A DNA stretch of 64,000 bases from Pseudomonadota bacterium. GTDB taxonomy: Bacteria > Pseudomonadota > Alphaproteobacteria > Caulobacterales > Caulobacteraceae. The notes beneath the pieces were generated by a model. That model ran no database searches, was not told the origin of the DNA, and saw only the letters and a list, made by a program, of their open reading frames with translations. Below, piece after piece: positions 43,393 through 51,380 of the stretch (position 1 is its first letter; the number at the start of each line of letters is the position of its first letter). The stretch spans positions 1 through 64,000 of the forward strand of contig JAFECT010000001.1 in assembly GCA_018241995.1 (NCBI GenBank). Reading direction: 5' to 3'. Both the position numbers and the translations under genes were made by a program.

Positions 43393-43869
43393 GTGCCCGT
43401 TCTCGACCTTCTCGACCTGCCCGCGGCCTGCCCGCCCTACACGCCTTTCCTGGGGCTCGACCTCGGCGAAAAGACCATCGGCGTGGCCGTCTGCGACGCC
43501 ACGCGCACCATCGCCAGCCCCCTGGAACTGATCCGCAAGACCAAGTTCACCCAGGAGGCCGAGCGGCTGTTCCTGCTGATGAAACAGCGAAACGCCTCGG
43601 CCATCGTGATCGGCCTGCCGGTCAATATGGACGGGACCGAGGGCCCGCGCTGCCAGTCGGTCAGGGCCTTCGCCCGCAACCTGCTGCGCCTGAACGACCA
43701 GCTCAACATCGCCTTCTGGGACGAGCGCCTGTCCAGCGCGGCGGTCAATCGCATGCTGATCGGCGAGGCCGACCTCACCCGCGCCAAACGCGCCGAGGTC
43801 GTGGACCGCGCCGCGGCCGCCTACATCCTGCAGGGGGCGTTGGACCGGTTGGAGGCCGCGCGCCCGTGA
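43393..43869 (+). CDS. ruvX: RuvX/YqgF: pre-16S rRNA nuclease (Holliday-junction-resolvase-like)
   Basis: A 158-residue RNase H-fold enzyme: FLGLDLGEKTIGVAVCD (first acidic residue), VIGLPVNMDGTEGPRC, and the acidic WDERLSSAAVNRML and DRAAAAYILQ motifs. YqgF matures the 5' end of 16S rRNA in E. coli. The GTG at 43393 gives a family-typical length. Its stop overlaps the GTG of the AEC transporter gene (GTGA). Confidence 0.9.
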   Translation: MPVLDLLDLPAACPPYTPFLGLDLGEKTIGVAVCDATRTIASPLELIRKTKFTQEAERLFLLMKQRNASAIVIGLPVNMDGTEGPRCQSVRAFARNLLRLNDQLNIAFWDERLSSAAVNRMLIGEADLTRAKRAEVVDRAAAAYILQGALDRLEAARP

Positions 43870-44789
43870 GCGGCATCCTGCTCGGCGTCGTTCCGGTCTT
43901 CGCCCTGATCGCCATCGGCTACTGCCTCAAGATCTCAGGCTTCCTGCCGCTGGAGCGGTGGGCGCCGATCGAGAAGCTGTCGATCTCGGTGCTCTATCCG
44001 GGCTTCCTGATCCCGGCGATCTGGGGCGCGGACCTCACCGGCCACGCGGCCACGGCGGCCAGCGCGGCGGCGGTCGGCGCGGTTGCCATCGTCGGCGCCC
44101 TGGCGCTCTTGCTGCGGCCTCTGATGCGCATCCCGGGGCCGTCCTTCACCAGCGTGTTCCAGGGCCTGACGCGCTGGAACTCCTTCGTCTTCCTGCCGGT
44201 GATCCGCCAGACTTTCGGCCAGCACGGCCTGGCCCTCGCTGCGGTGATGCTGGCGGTGCTGATCCCGGTGGTGAACATCGTCTGCGTCTGGGTGATGGTG
44301 CGCTGGGGCGAAGGCCAGGCCGGGACCTCGCCCAAGGCCGTGGCCAAGGCCATGTTCCAGAACCCGATCCTCCTGGCTTGCCTGGCCGGCCTGGCGCTCA
44401 ACTTCGCCCACATCCCGACCATTCCCGGCGCCTGGGAGCTCCTGAAGCTGCTCGGCGACGCCGCTCTGCCGCTCGGCCTGCTCATCGCCGGCGCCGGCCT
44501 GCACTTCCGCGAAGCCGTCTCCAGGCCCTGGATCATGGGCCTGACCACAGCGGTGAAGGTGCTGGTCATGCCCTTCCTGATGTGGGGCCTGGCGGTGCTG
44601 TTCGGCGCGGACCGCACCACCCAGGGCGTGGTGATGCTGTGCGGCGCGGCGCCCGGCGCGGCCGCCTCCTACGTGCTCTCACGCCAGATGGGGGGCGACT
44701 CGCCCCTCATGGCCGGCATCATCGCCCTGACAGTCGTGGTCAGCGCCGTGACCATTCCGGTGCTGCTGGCGCTGTTTCACTTCGGCTGA
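43866..44789 (+). CDS. AEC-family auxin-efflux-like carrier
   Basis: A 307-residue inner-membrane carrier with ten predicted helices arranged as two five-helix repeats, as in the AEC family, and no soluble domain. AEC members move organic acids or amino acids; the substrate here is not indicated. GTG 43866 overlaps the ruvX stop. Its 3' end overlaps the convergent YciB-like gene by 111 bases. Confidence 0.8.
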   Translation: MSGILLGVVPVFALIAIGYCLKISGFLPLERWAPIEKLSISVLYPGFLIPAIWGADLTGHAATAASAAAVGAVAIVGALALLLRPLMRIPGPSFTSVFQGLTRWNSFVFLPVIRQTFGQHGLALAAVMLAVLIPVVNIVCVWVMVRWGEGQAGTSPKAVAKAMFQNPILLACLAGLALNFAHIPTIPGAWELLKLLGDAALPLGLLIAGAGLHFREAVSRPWIMGLTTAVKVLVMPFLMWGLAVLFGADRTTQGVVMLCGAAPGAAASYVLSRQMGGDSPLMAGIIALTVVVSAVTIPVLLALFHFG

Positions 44790-45341
44790 GGCCATGAGCG
44801 ACCGCCGGATGGCCCGGTGGATCGAGGCGTACTGCAGCAGGAACAGCACAGCCTTCGAGGCCAGGGGCGCGATGGTCATGATCAGGCCCCAGCGCGTGAC
44901 GTCCCCGTCCATCGCGGCGGCCGCGTTCAGGACGCCCGTGGCGAACATCAGCGCCGACCAGGCGTAGCCCCAGCCGACGATGCTCCGCTCCCCCACCCGC
45001 TCGCGCACGATCGGCGGCATGTAGTGCAGCATCCAGCCGGGCTTCAGCATGGCCGCGCCGACGATCGCGTAGATCAGGGTTGGCTTGAACATCATGAAGC
45101 GCGGATCGTGCGACAGCAGGGTCGCCGTGCCCGAGACCGCCACCAGGCCCAGCCCGACCCACTGCATGACGCCGACCGGCCGTCGCGTCGCCAGCAGCCA
45201 CAGGACCTGAGCCAGTCCCGCCGCCATGGCGATCCCGGTGGCCAGGAACGGATTGTGGGTGGCGAGCGTGACGCCCATGAAGATCAGGACCGAAACGAAG
45301 TCGGCGATCAGCGGCCGGGCGGCGAGCAGGAAGTCTTTCAT
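44679..45341 (-). CDS. YciB-like septation/inner-membrane protein
   Basis: A 220-residue protein with five to six helices, DFLLAARPLIADFVSVLIF at the start and LMFKPTLIYAIVGAAML-like FKPTLIYAIVGAAMLKP in the middle, the pattern of YciB (intracellular septation A) proteins. YciB affects septation and envelope integrity. The last 35 residues are highly charged, hydrophilic and atypical for YciB; they are read antisense to the AEC gene and extend past the expected end. ATG 45341 is preferred; a TTG at 45383 is possible. Confidence 0.72.
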   Translation of the reverse strand: MKDFLLAARPLIADFVSVLIFMGVTLATHNPFLATGIAMAAGLAQVLWLLATRRPVGVMQWVGLGLVAVSGTATLLSHDPRFMMFKPTLIYAIVGAAMLKPGWMLHYMPPIVRERVGERSIVGWGYAWSALMFATGVLNAAAAMDGDVTRWGLIMTIAPLASKAVLFLLQYASIHRAIRRSLMASAEVKQRQQHRNGHGADHDCQGDDAGHEGRVAPHLA

Positions 45342-45532
45342 CGGGCGTGGGTCTTTGCGAAAGCGAGGAAAGCGGGTGCGCAAAGGCTAGCCGGAAGCCC
45401 CTCGGCGGGCGTCATCCGCTCCCGAACGATCCGCGGCGGTTCACGCAAATCCGCCGCCCGTTCGCGAAGCGCGAACCGCCTGAGGCGATCCGCCCTTCCC
45501 TCCCGCCCGACTCCCGCCTATAGCGGCGGCTC

Positions 45533-46516
45533 ATGGCCCCGCCCGTGACCGACGTTTCCGAGACCATCCGCGCGCGGCTCAATCCATTCCCGAAACGCCA
45601 TTTCGTCAGCGCCGGCGACCTGCATCCGCCCGACGTGGACGCGTTGCTCGACCTGGCCGACGCCTTCGTCGAGCTGAATCGGCAGACATCGAAGAAGCTC
45701 GACCTCCTGAAGGGCCGGACCCTGGTCAATCTGTTCTTCGAGAACTCGACCCGGACCCAGTCCTCCTTCGAGCTGGCCGGCAAGCGGCTGGGCGCGGACG
45801 TGGTCAATATGAGCCCGCGCACCTCCTCGGTGACGAAGGGCGAGACCTTGATCGACACGGCCGTGACCCTGAACGCGATGAAGCCGGACCTCCTGGTCGT
45901 GCGCCATTCCGCGTCGGGCGCCTCGGCTCTGCTGGCGCAGAAGGTCTCGTGCAGCGTGATCAACGCCGGGGACGGCTGGCATGAGCATCCGACACAAGCC
46001 CTTCTGGACATGCTGTCGATGCGCCGGGCGCTCGGCTCGATCTCGGGCCTGATGGTGGCCATCTGCGGCGACGTCCTGCACAGCCGCGTGGCCCGTTCCA
46101 ACGTCGCCCTGTTGAACCTGATGGGCGCGCGCCTGCGCCTGGTCGGCCCGCCCACCCTGATGCCGGCCGACGCCGACCGCTGGGGCGCCGAGGTGTTCCA
46201 CGACATGCGCGAGGGCATCGCCGGTGTGGACGTGGTGATGATGCTGCGCCTGCAGCTGGAGCGCATGGACGGCGCCTTCGTCCCCTCGATGCGCGAGTAC
46301 TTCCGCTTTTACGGCCTGGATCAGGAGAAGCTGGCCCTGGCCGCGCCGGGGGCCAAGGTGATGCATCCGGGGCCGATGAACCGGGGCGTCGAGATTGACT
46401 CCGTCGTGGCCGACGACCTGTCGGTCAGCCTGATCCAGGACCAGGTCGAGATGGGGGTGGCCGCGCGCATGGCGGTCCTGGCCTCCCTGGCCGCGCGGCT
46501 GGAGAACGAGCGATGA
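45533..46516 (+). CDS. pyrB: Aspartate carbamoyltransferase catalytic chain
   Basis: A 327-residue enzyme of pyrimidine synthesis: the carbamoyl-phosphate site [15 protein letters not shown], the HPTQALLD motif, and the C-terminal [14 protein letters not shown]. It makes carbamoyl-aspartate. No regulatory chain pyrI is here. The gene overlaps pyrC' by four bases (ATGA), the class A ATCase arrangement in which an inactive dihydroorotase homologue assembles with PyrB. Confidence 0.94.
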   Translation: MAPPVTDVSETIRARLNPFPKRHFVSAGDLHPPDVDALLDLADAFVELNRQTSKKLDLLKGRTLVNLFFENSTRTQSSFELAGKRLGADVVNMSPRTSSVTKGETLIDTAVTLNAMKPDLLVVRHSASGASALLAQKVSCSVINAGDGWHEHPTQALLDMLSMRRALGSISGLMVAICGDVLHSRVARSNVALLNLMGARLRLVGPPTLMPADADRWGAEVFHDMREGIAGVDVVMMLRLQLERMDGAFVPSMREYFRFYGLDQEKLALAAPGAKVMHPGPMNRGVEIDSVVADDLSVSLIQDQVEMGVAARMAVLASLAARLENER

Positions 46517-47835
46517 GCGCGATGCCGCCCGGCGCGAAGAGCGGAAGTCCGCTGGCCTTCGTCAACGCGCGCCTGATCGACCCGGAAAGCGGCTACGACG
46601 GCCCCGGGTGCGTGGTGGTGTCCGAAGGCGTCATCGCCGACGTGCAGAAGCGGCCCAAGCTGGAGGCCGGTTCGGCCGCCATGAAGGTGATCGACTGCTC
46701 CGGCGCCGTCCTGGCGCCGGGCCTGGTCGACATGCGGGTCAAGACCGGCGAACCGGGCGCCGAACCCAAGGAGACGTTGAAATCCGCCAGCCGCGCCGCC
46801 GCGGCCGGGGGCGTCACCTCCATCGTGGTCCAGCCCGACACCAACCCGCCGGTGGACGAGCCGGCCATGGTCGACTTCATTCTGCGCCGCGCCCGCGACA
46901 TCGAGCTGGTGCACGTCTATCCCGCCGGCGCCGCGACCAAGGGCCTGGGCGGCGAGCGCATGGCCGAGCTTGGGCTGATGGCGGAGGCCGGCGCAGTTTA
47001 TTTCACCGACGTCGACAGGCCGATCGTCAATTCCAAGGTGCTGCGCCGGGTATTGAGCTACGCCGGCGCCTTCAACACCCTGGTCGCCCACCGCCCCAAG
47101 GACCCATGGCTGTCGGACGGCGCCTGCGCCACCGAGGGCGAGCTGGCCGCGCGGCTGGGCCTGCCCTCCGCTCCCGCCGCGGCAGAGAAGATCATGCTGG
47201 AGCGCGACCTGGCCCTGGTCGAGCTGACCGGCGCGGCGTTCCTGGTCGATCAGATCTCCACCGCCGAGGCGCTGGAGTGCCTCAAGCGCGCCAAGGACAA
47301 GGGGCTGGAGGTCTCGGCCTCCTGCTCGATCAACCACCTGACCTTCAACGAGATCGACATCGGCGACTACCGGACCTTCTACCGGCTGGACCCGCCACTC
47401 CGCCCCGAACGCGACCGCCAGGCCCTGATCGAGGCCCTGGCCGAGGGCCTGATCGACCTGGTCGTCTCCGCCCACGCCCCGGCCCCGGCCGAGGACAAGC
47501 GCCTGCCCTTCAGCGAGGCGGCGCCGGGCGCCGTTGGCCTCGAGACCCTGCTGCCGGCGCTGCTCAACCTGCACCACGAGGCGGGCCTGGACCTCGTCGA
47601 CCTGATCCGCGCCGTGACCCTCGCCCCCGCGCAACTCCTGGGCCTGCAGGGCGGACGTATCGCGTCGGGCGCTCCGGCCGATCTGGTGCTGGTCGATATC
47701 GGCGCGCCGGTGCGCATCGACGCCGACAAGCTGGCTTCGAAGTCCAAGAACTCGCCGTTCGACGGGCGGCGCCTGCAGGGCCAGGTGCTGATGACCGTGG
47801 TGGACGGCCGCGTCGTGCACCAGGCGGCGCAATAG
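46513..47835 (+). CDS. pyrC': PyrC': inactive dihydroorotase-like subunit
   Basis: A 440-residue dihydroorotase homologue of PyrB-associated type. The metal-binding HxH of active enzymes is [10 protein letters not shown] here (R75 and K77 replace histidine), and other metal positions are altered ([12 protein letters not shown] in place of the DHAPH motif). It therefore should not hydrolyse dihydroorotate but fits the non-catalytic subunit that stabilises PyrB. A working dihydroorotase must be encoded elsewhere. Its overlap with pyrB ensures equal synthesis. Confidence 0.88.
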   Translation: MSAMPPGAKSGSPLAFVNARLIDPESGYDGPGCVVVSEGVIADVQKRPKLEAGSAAMKVIDCSGAVLAPGLVDMRVKTGEPGAEPKETLKSASRAAAAGGVTSIVVQPDTNPPVDEPAMVDFILRRARDIELVHVYPAGAATKGLGGERMAELGLMAEAGAVYFTDVDRPIVNSKVLRRVLSYAGAFNTLVAHRPKDPWLSDGACATEGELAARLGLPSAPAAAEKIMLERDLALVELTGAAFLVDQISTAEALECLKRAKDKGLEVSASCSINHLTFNEIDIGDYRTFYRLDPPLRPERDRQALIEALAEGLIDLVVSAHAPAPAEDKRLPFSEAAPGAVGLETLLPALLNLHHEAGLDLVDLIRAVTLAPAQLLGLQGGRIASGAPADLVLVDIGAPVRIDADKLASKSKNSPFDGRRLQGQVLMTVVDGRVVHQAAQ

Positions 47836-47897
47836 TCGCCCCTACCCGCCGGGCGCGATAGCGACTACAGATCGGGTCTCTCGAAGGGGCTTTCCGC

Positions 47898-48557
47898 GTG
47901 CCTGCACACCTGATCCCGTACCTGATCGCCGCGATCGGCGGCTACCTGCTGGGTTCGATCCCGTTCGGCGTCCTGGTCACCCGCATGGGCGGGGTCGGCG
48001 ACGTGCGCCAGATCGGTTCGGGCAATATCGGCGCGACCAATGTGCTGAGGACCGGGCGCAAGGACCTGGCGCTGCTGACCCTGCTGGGCGACGGCGGCAA
48101 GGGCATAGTCGCGGTGCTGATCGCGCGCGCCATCGGTCACCGGCTGTTCGGCGCCGACCAGGGCGCCATCGACGCCATCACCGCCATCGCCGGGGGCGCG
48201 GCCTTCCTCGGCCACCTGTTCCCCGTCTGGCTGAGGTTCAAGGGCGGCAAAGGGGTGGCGACCTTCTTCGGTGTATTACTGTTCGCCTGTTGGCCGGCGG
48301 GGGTCCTGGCGGCCCTGACCTGGATCGGCATGGCGCTGCTGTTCCGCATCTCTTCGCTGGCGGCCCTGACCGCGGCGGCGCTGTCGCCCTTCTTCGTGCT
48401 GGCGGGCGACCAGGCCCACGCCTTCCTGATCCTGGCGGTGTTCATGGCGCTGCTGATCTTCATCCGCCACCGCGCCAACATCGCCCGCCTGCTGAAGGGC
48501 GAGGAGCCACGCATCGGCGGGTCGAAGAAGGCGGCGGAGCCTTCGGCCTCGGCGTGA
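47898..48557 (+). CDS. plsY: PlsY: acyl-phosphate glycerol-3-phosphate acyltransferase
   Basis: A 219-residue, five-helix inner-membrane enzyme that makes lysophosphatidic acid from acyl-phosphate and glycerol-3-phosphate. It has the three family motifs: GSIPFGVLVTR, IGSGNIGATNVLRTG, and the FKGGKGVATFFG loop. GTG 47898 gives the usual length. Its stop overlaps the dprA GTG. Confidence 0.93.
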   Translation: MPAHLIPYLIAAIGGYLLGSIPFGVLVTRMGGVGDVRQIGSGNIGATNVLRTGRKDLALLTLLGDGGKGIVAVLIARAIGHRLFGADQGAIDAITAIAGGAAFLGHLFPVWLRFKGGKGVATFFGVLLFACWPAGVLAALTWIGMALLFRISSLAALTAAALSPFFVLAGDQAHAFLILAVFMALLIFIRHRANIARLLKGEEPRIGGSKKAAEPSASA

Positions 48558-49642
48558 CCTCGCAGGCGCTTTCCGAGGACGAGCGTTTCGACCGCCTGCG
48601 GCTGGCCCGCACGGAGCGGGTCGGCCCGGTCGCTTTTGCGCACCTGCTCAAGCGCTTTGGCTCCGCTGCGCAAGTCCTGGACGCCCTGCCCGATCTGACC
48701 CGCGGCCCGGAAGCCGTGATTCCGCCGCGCGAGACCATCGAACGCGAGATCGCCGCGGGCGAGAGACTCGGGGCGCGCCTCCTGGTGCTGGGCGACCCGG
48801 ACTTCCCGCCGCAACTCGCCGTGCTCGACCCGCCGCCGCCGGTGCTGTGGACGCGGGGCGACGTCGCCCTGCTCTCACGCGACAGCGTCGCCATTGTCGG
48901 TGCCCGCATCGCCTCGGCCGCGGGTCAGCGCTTTGCGCGGGGCCTCGCCGGCGAACTGGGCCAGGCCGGCTACGCCGTGGTCTCCGGCATGGCGCGCGGC
49001 GTGGATGCGGCCGCGCACGAGGGCTCGCTCCCCACCGGCACGATCGCTGTCCTGGGCGGCGGGGTCGACGACATCTATCCGCACGAGAACCGCGAACTCT
49101 ACGCCCGCATCGCCGCCGAGGGCTGCGTCGTCTCCGAAAGCCCGGTGGGCGCCAAGGCCAAGGCGCAGGACTTCCCGCGCCGCAACCGCATCATCTCCGG
49201 CCTGTCGCGCGCCGTGGTGGTCGTCGAGGCCGAACTGCGCTCGGGTTCGCTGATCACCGCGCGGCTGGCCGGCGAGCAGGGCCGCGAGGTGCTGGCGGTG
49301 CCGGGCTCCCCGCTCGACCCGCGTTCCAAAGGGACCAACGACCTGATCCGTCAGGGCGCGGCCCTGTGCGAAGGCGTGGACGACGTGCTGCGCGCGCTGA
49401 GCCGCCCCTACACCCTGCCCTTGCGTGAGCCGGGCGCCGACTTCGATCCTTCCGACTCAGACACGCCGGAGGCGCTGCTCAACCAGGTTCGCGCCCTCCT
49501 CTCGCCGACGCCGACGCCGCTGGACGAGCTGGTCCGCGTAACGGGCGCCCGCGCCCCCGACGTCTTCGCCGCCCTGGTGGAGCTGTCCATCGCCGGTGAG
49601 GCGGACTTGCTCGGCGGCGGGCTGGCCTGCGCCAGGGGCTGA
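48554..49642 (+). CDS. dprA: DprA: DNA-processing protein of natural transformation
   Basis: A 362-residue protein: an N-terminal helical domain (HhH-like), a Rossmann domain with VAIVGARIASAAGQRFARGL and SGMARGVDAAAHEG, and FPRRNRIISGLSRAVVVVEA, all DprA hallmarks, and a C-terminal winged-helix (DML1-like). DprA loads RecA on incoming ssDNA. The GTG start overlaps plsY. In many relatives topA follows dprA; here a membrane protein and a flagellin intervene. Confidence 0.92.
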   Translation: MTSQALSEDERFDRLRLARTERVGPVAFAHLLKRFGSAAQVLDALPDLTRGPEAVIPPRETIEREIAAGERLGARLLVLGDPDFPPQLAVLDPPPPVLWTRGDVALLSRDSVAIVGARIASAAGQRFARGLAGELGQAGYAVVSGMARGVDAAAHEGSLPTGTIAVLGGGVDDIYPHENRELYARIAAEGCVVSESPVGAKAKAQDFPRRNRIISGLSRAVVVVEAELRSGSLITARLAGEQGREVLAVPGSPLDPRSKGTNDLIRQGAALCEGVDDVLRALSRPYTLPLREPGADFDPSDSDTPEALLNQVRALLSPTPTPLDELVRVTGARAPDVFAALVELSIAGEADLLGGGLACARG

Positions 49643-49697
49643 GCTTCCCCGAGCGCGCGTCCCGAGGCATGCTGCGGCCTCAGTCGGAGGGACGGCG

Positions 49698-50219
49698 ATG
49701 CACGGCGGTCTGATCAAGCGGCGCCTCGGCCAGTACGGCGGGGCGTGGATCGCGAGCTTTCTGGTGGTGCTGCTGGCCTGCCTGGCCGGCGTGTGGGGCC
49801 TCAAGGCGCCGTTCGTGCAGGTCGCCAACCTGATGCTCGAGATCGCCCTGTCGCTGCTGACGCTGGGGACCCTGACCGCCTTGGTCCTGACCTTCACGGC
49901 CCGCGAGAGCCTCGTCGCCAAGCTGGCTGTGCTGGCCTTGGCGCTGCTTTTGTTCCTGCCGTTGCTGTGGGCGCCGGTGCTGGGCGTCGTCCTGACGGCG
50001 AAGCTGACCGGCCACGCGGTCGAATATTCCGGCGTCTACGCCCAATTCCGCATCGTCGTGGCCCAGCTGTTGCTCAAGCTGTTCTCGAACAGCACCCGCG
50101 ACGCGATCTGGAGCCTGTTCCAGGTGGTGGCGACCGTAGTCGGCTTCATCGCCTCGGCGGTTCAGATCTGGGAGTTCCTGCGCAAGGGCGGCGCCAGGCG
50201 CGGCTTCGGCGCGGCCTAG
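49698..50219 (+). CDS. Four-helix membrane protein, unknown function
   Basis: A 173-residue protein with about four hydrophobic helices (for example AGVWGLKAPFVQVANLML and LALLLFLPLLWAPVLGVVL), a loop with GHAVEYSGVYAQFRIVVAQL, and a last helix VVATVVGFIASAVQIWEFL near the C-terminus. No family is recognised and no signal peptide is needed. ATG 49698 follows a strong GGAGGG site. It lies 55 bases after dprA and converges on the flagellin gene. Its role is unknown; position suggests nothing specific. Confidence 0.78.
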   Translation: MHGGLIKRRLGQYGGAWIASFLVVLLACLAGVWGLKAPFVQVANLMLEIALSLLTLGTLTALVLTFTARESLVAKLAVLALALLLFLPLLWAPVLGVVLTAKLTGHAVEYSGVYAQFRIVVAQLLLKLFSNSTRDAIWSLFQVVATVVGFIASAVQIWEFLRKGGARRGFGAA

Positions 50220-50232
50220 GTTTCGCTCAAAA

Positions 50233-50261
50233 GAAAAGGGGCGGACCTTGCGGCCCGCCCC
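50233..50261 (-). terminator. Flagellin terminator
   Basis: On the minus strand a GGGGCGG/CCGCCCC stem (50255-50261 with 50238-50244) with a ten-base loop is followed by TTTTCTT. It lies 20 bases after the flagellin stop. Confidence 0.75.
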
Positions 50262-50281
50262 CGTCCTGTAAGCGTGAACCC

Positions 50282-51106
50282 TTATCGGAACAGGCCGAGC
50301 AGGGCCGAGGTGGAGGAGTTCGCGATCGAAAGCGCCTGAACGCCCAGTTGCTGCTTGGTCTGCAGCGCCTGGAGCTGAGCCGACGCCTTGGCCAGGTCGG
50401 CGTCGACGAGGTTGCCGATGCCAGTGGTCAGGGTGTCCTGCAGCTTCGAGACGAAGTTCAGGTGCGTCTGCAGCGCCGTCGAACCCGTACCCAGCTTGGC
50501 CAGGGCGGCGGAGACGTTGGAGATGCAGGTGTCGCAGGTGCCGACCATGGCCGTGGCCAGGGCGGTGGTGCCGATGGTGTCGGTCGCGTTGATGGTGACG
50601 TTCACCCCGCCCAGCGACAGGTCCTGAGCGTGGACGGTCAGGGTCGACGAGCCCGCGGCGTTGGCCAGGGCCTGATAGTCGGTCGCGCCGCTCTTGATCA
50701 GGTTGGTGCCGTTGAAGTCGGCGTTCGAAACCACCTGGCTGACCTGGTCGCGCAGCGACTGGAAGTCGGTGTTGAGCGCGGCCAGGCTGGTGGCGTCGAG
50801 CGAGGAGTCAGAGGCGGCCAGGGCCTTCTGCTTCATCTGGGTCAGCAGGTCGGAGACCGTCTGACCCGCCGTGATCGCCACGTCGGCGGTCGACTGACCG
50901 CGTTGCAGCGAGCTCTTCACGGAGTCCAGCGAAGCGACTTGGGCGCGCTGGCTCTGGGCGATCGCCCAGGTGGCCCCGTCGTCCTTGGCGCTGGCGACCT
51001 TCAAGCCCGTGTTGATCTGGGCCTGAACGACTTGCAGCTGGTTGGAGGTAGAGTTGAGGTTCTGCAGCGCGACCATGGCGCCGGTATTGGTATTCACGCT
51101 ATACAT
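50282..51106 (-). CDS. Flagellin (Caulobacter FljJ/K-type)
   Basis: A 274-residue flagellin of alphaproteobacterial size. The D0/D1 N-terminus (MYSVNTNTGAMVALQNLN) and C-terminus (QLGVQALSIANSSTSALLGLF) are conserved and needed for export and filament assembly by the flagellar type III system. The central region is short, as in Caulobacter. C191 and C194 form a CxxC motif, unusual for a flagellin of this group. A perfect hairpin lies in the 5' leader, 25 bases before the ATG, where FlbT is known to act on Caulobacter flagellin mRNA. No chaperone, hook or basal-body gene adjoins it. Confidence 0.9.
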   Translation of the reverse strand: MYSVNTNTGAMVALQNLNSTSNQLQVVQAQINTGLKVASAKDDGATWAIAQSQRAQVASLDSVKSSLQRGQSTADVAITAGQTVSDLLTQMKQKALAASDSSLDATSLAALNTDFQSLRDQVSQVVSNADFNGTNLIKSGATDYQALANAAGSSTLTVHAQDLSLGGVNVTINATDTIGTTALATAMVGTCDTCISNVSAALAKLGTGSTALQTHLNFVSKLQDTLTTGIGNLVDADLAKASAQLQALQTKQQLGVQALSIANSSTSALLGLFR

Positions 51107-51130
51107 TTTCTGGTCCTTCCCCAGTTCTCA

Positions 51131-51147
51131 GGGATCATTTTGATCCC
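51131..51147 (-). promoter_or_regulatory. Hairpin in the flagellin 5' leader
   Basis: A seven-base perfect stem (GGGATCA at 51131-51137 with TGATCCC at 51141-51147) around a three-base loop, 25-41 bases upstream of the flagellin ATG. FlbT-mediated control of flagellin mRNA through its leader is known in Caulobacter; the role of this hairpin is inferred. Confidence 0.5.
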
Positions 51148-51239
51148 CGTCGAATCGTCTTTCCCTTGCAGGCAAAGGCGATCGAGGGAGTTTTTCAGAT
51201 AAAGGCGCACAAACCGTTAAGCCTGTCGCGGACCGACTC

Positions 51240-51253
51240 TTAACGATACTTAA
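51240..51253. promoter_or_regulatory. TTAA-N6-TTAA element between flagellin and topA
   Basis: TTAA, six bases, TTAA, one base short of the CtrA spacing. It lies 130 bases upstream of the flagellin start. CtrA binding is uncertain because of the spacing. Confidence 0.25.
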
Positions 51254-51380
51254 CAGACCCTTTCCGGCCCGTGCGACAAATGGCGCCCGACATCCGGTTT
51301 TTTCGCGCCACGTTGACACGACGGGGGGCGCGCCCCCACTTTCCCGCTCCTTTCCACCCCCGCCCAGAGTTGCCGCCCGT

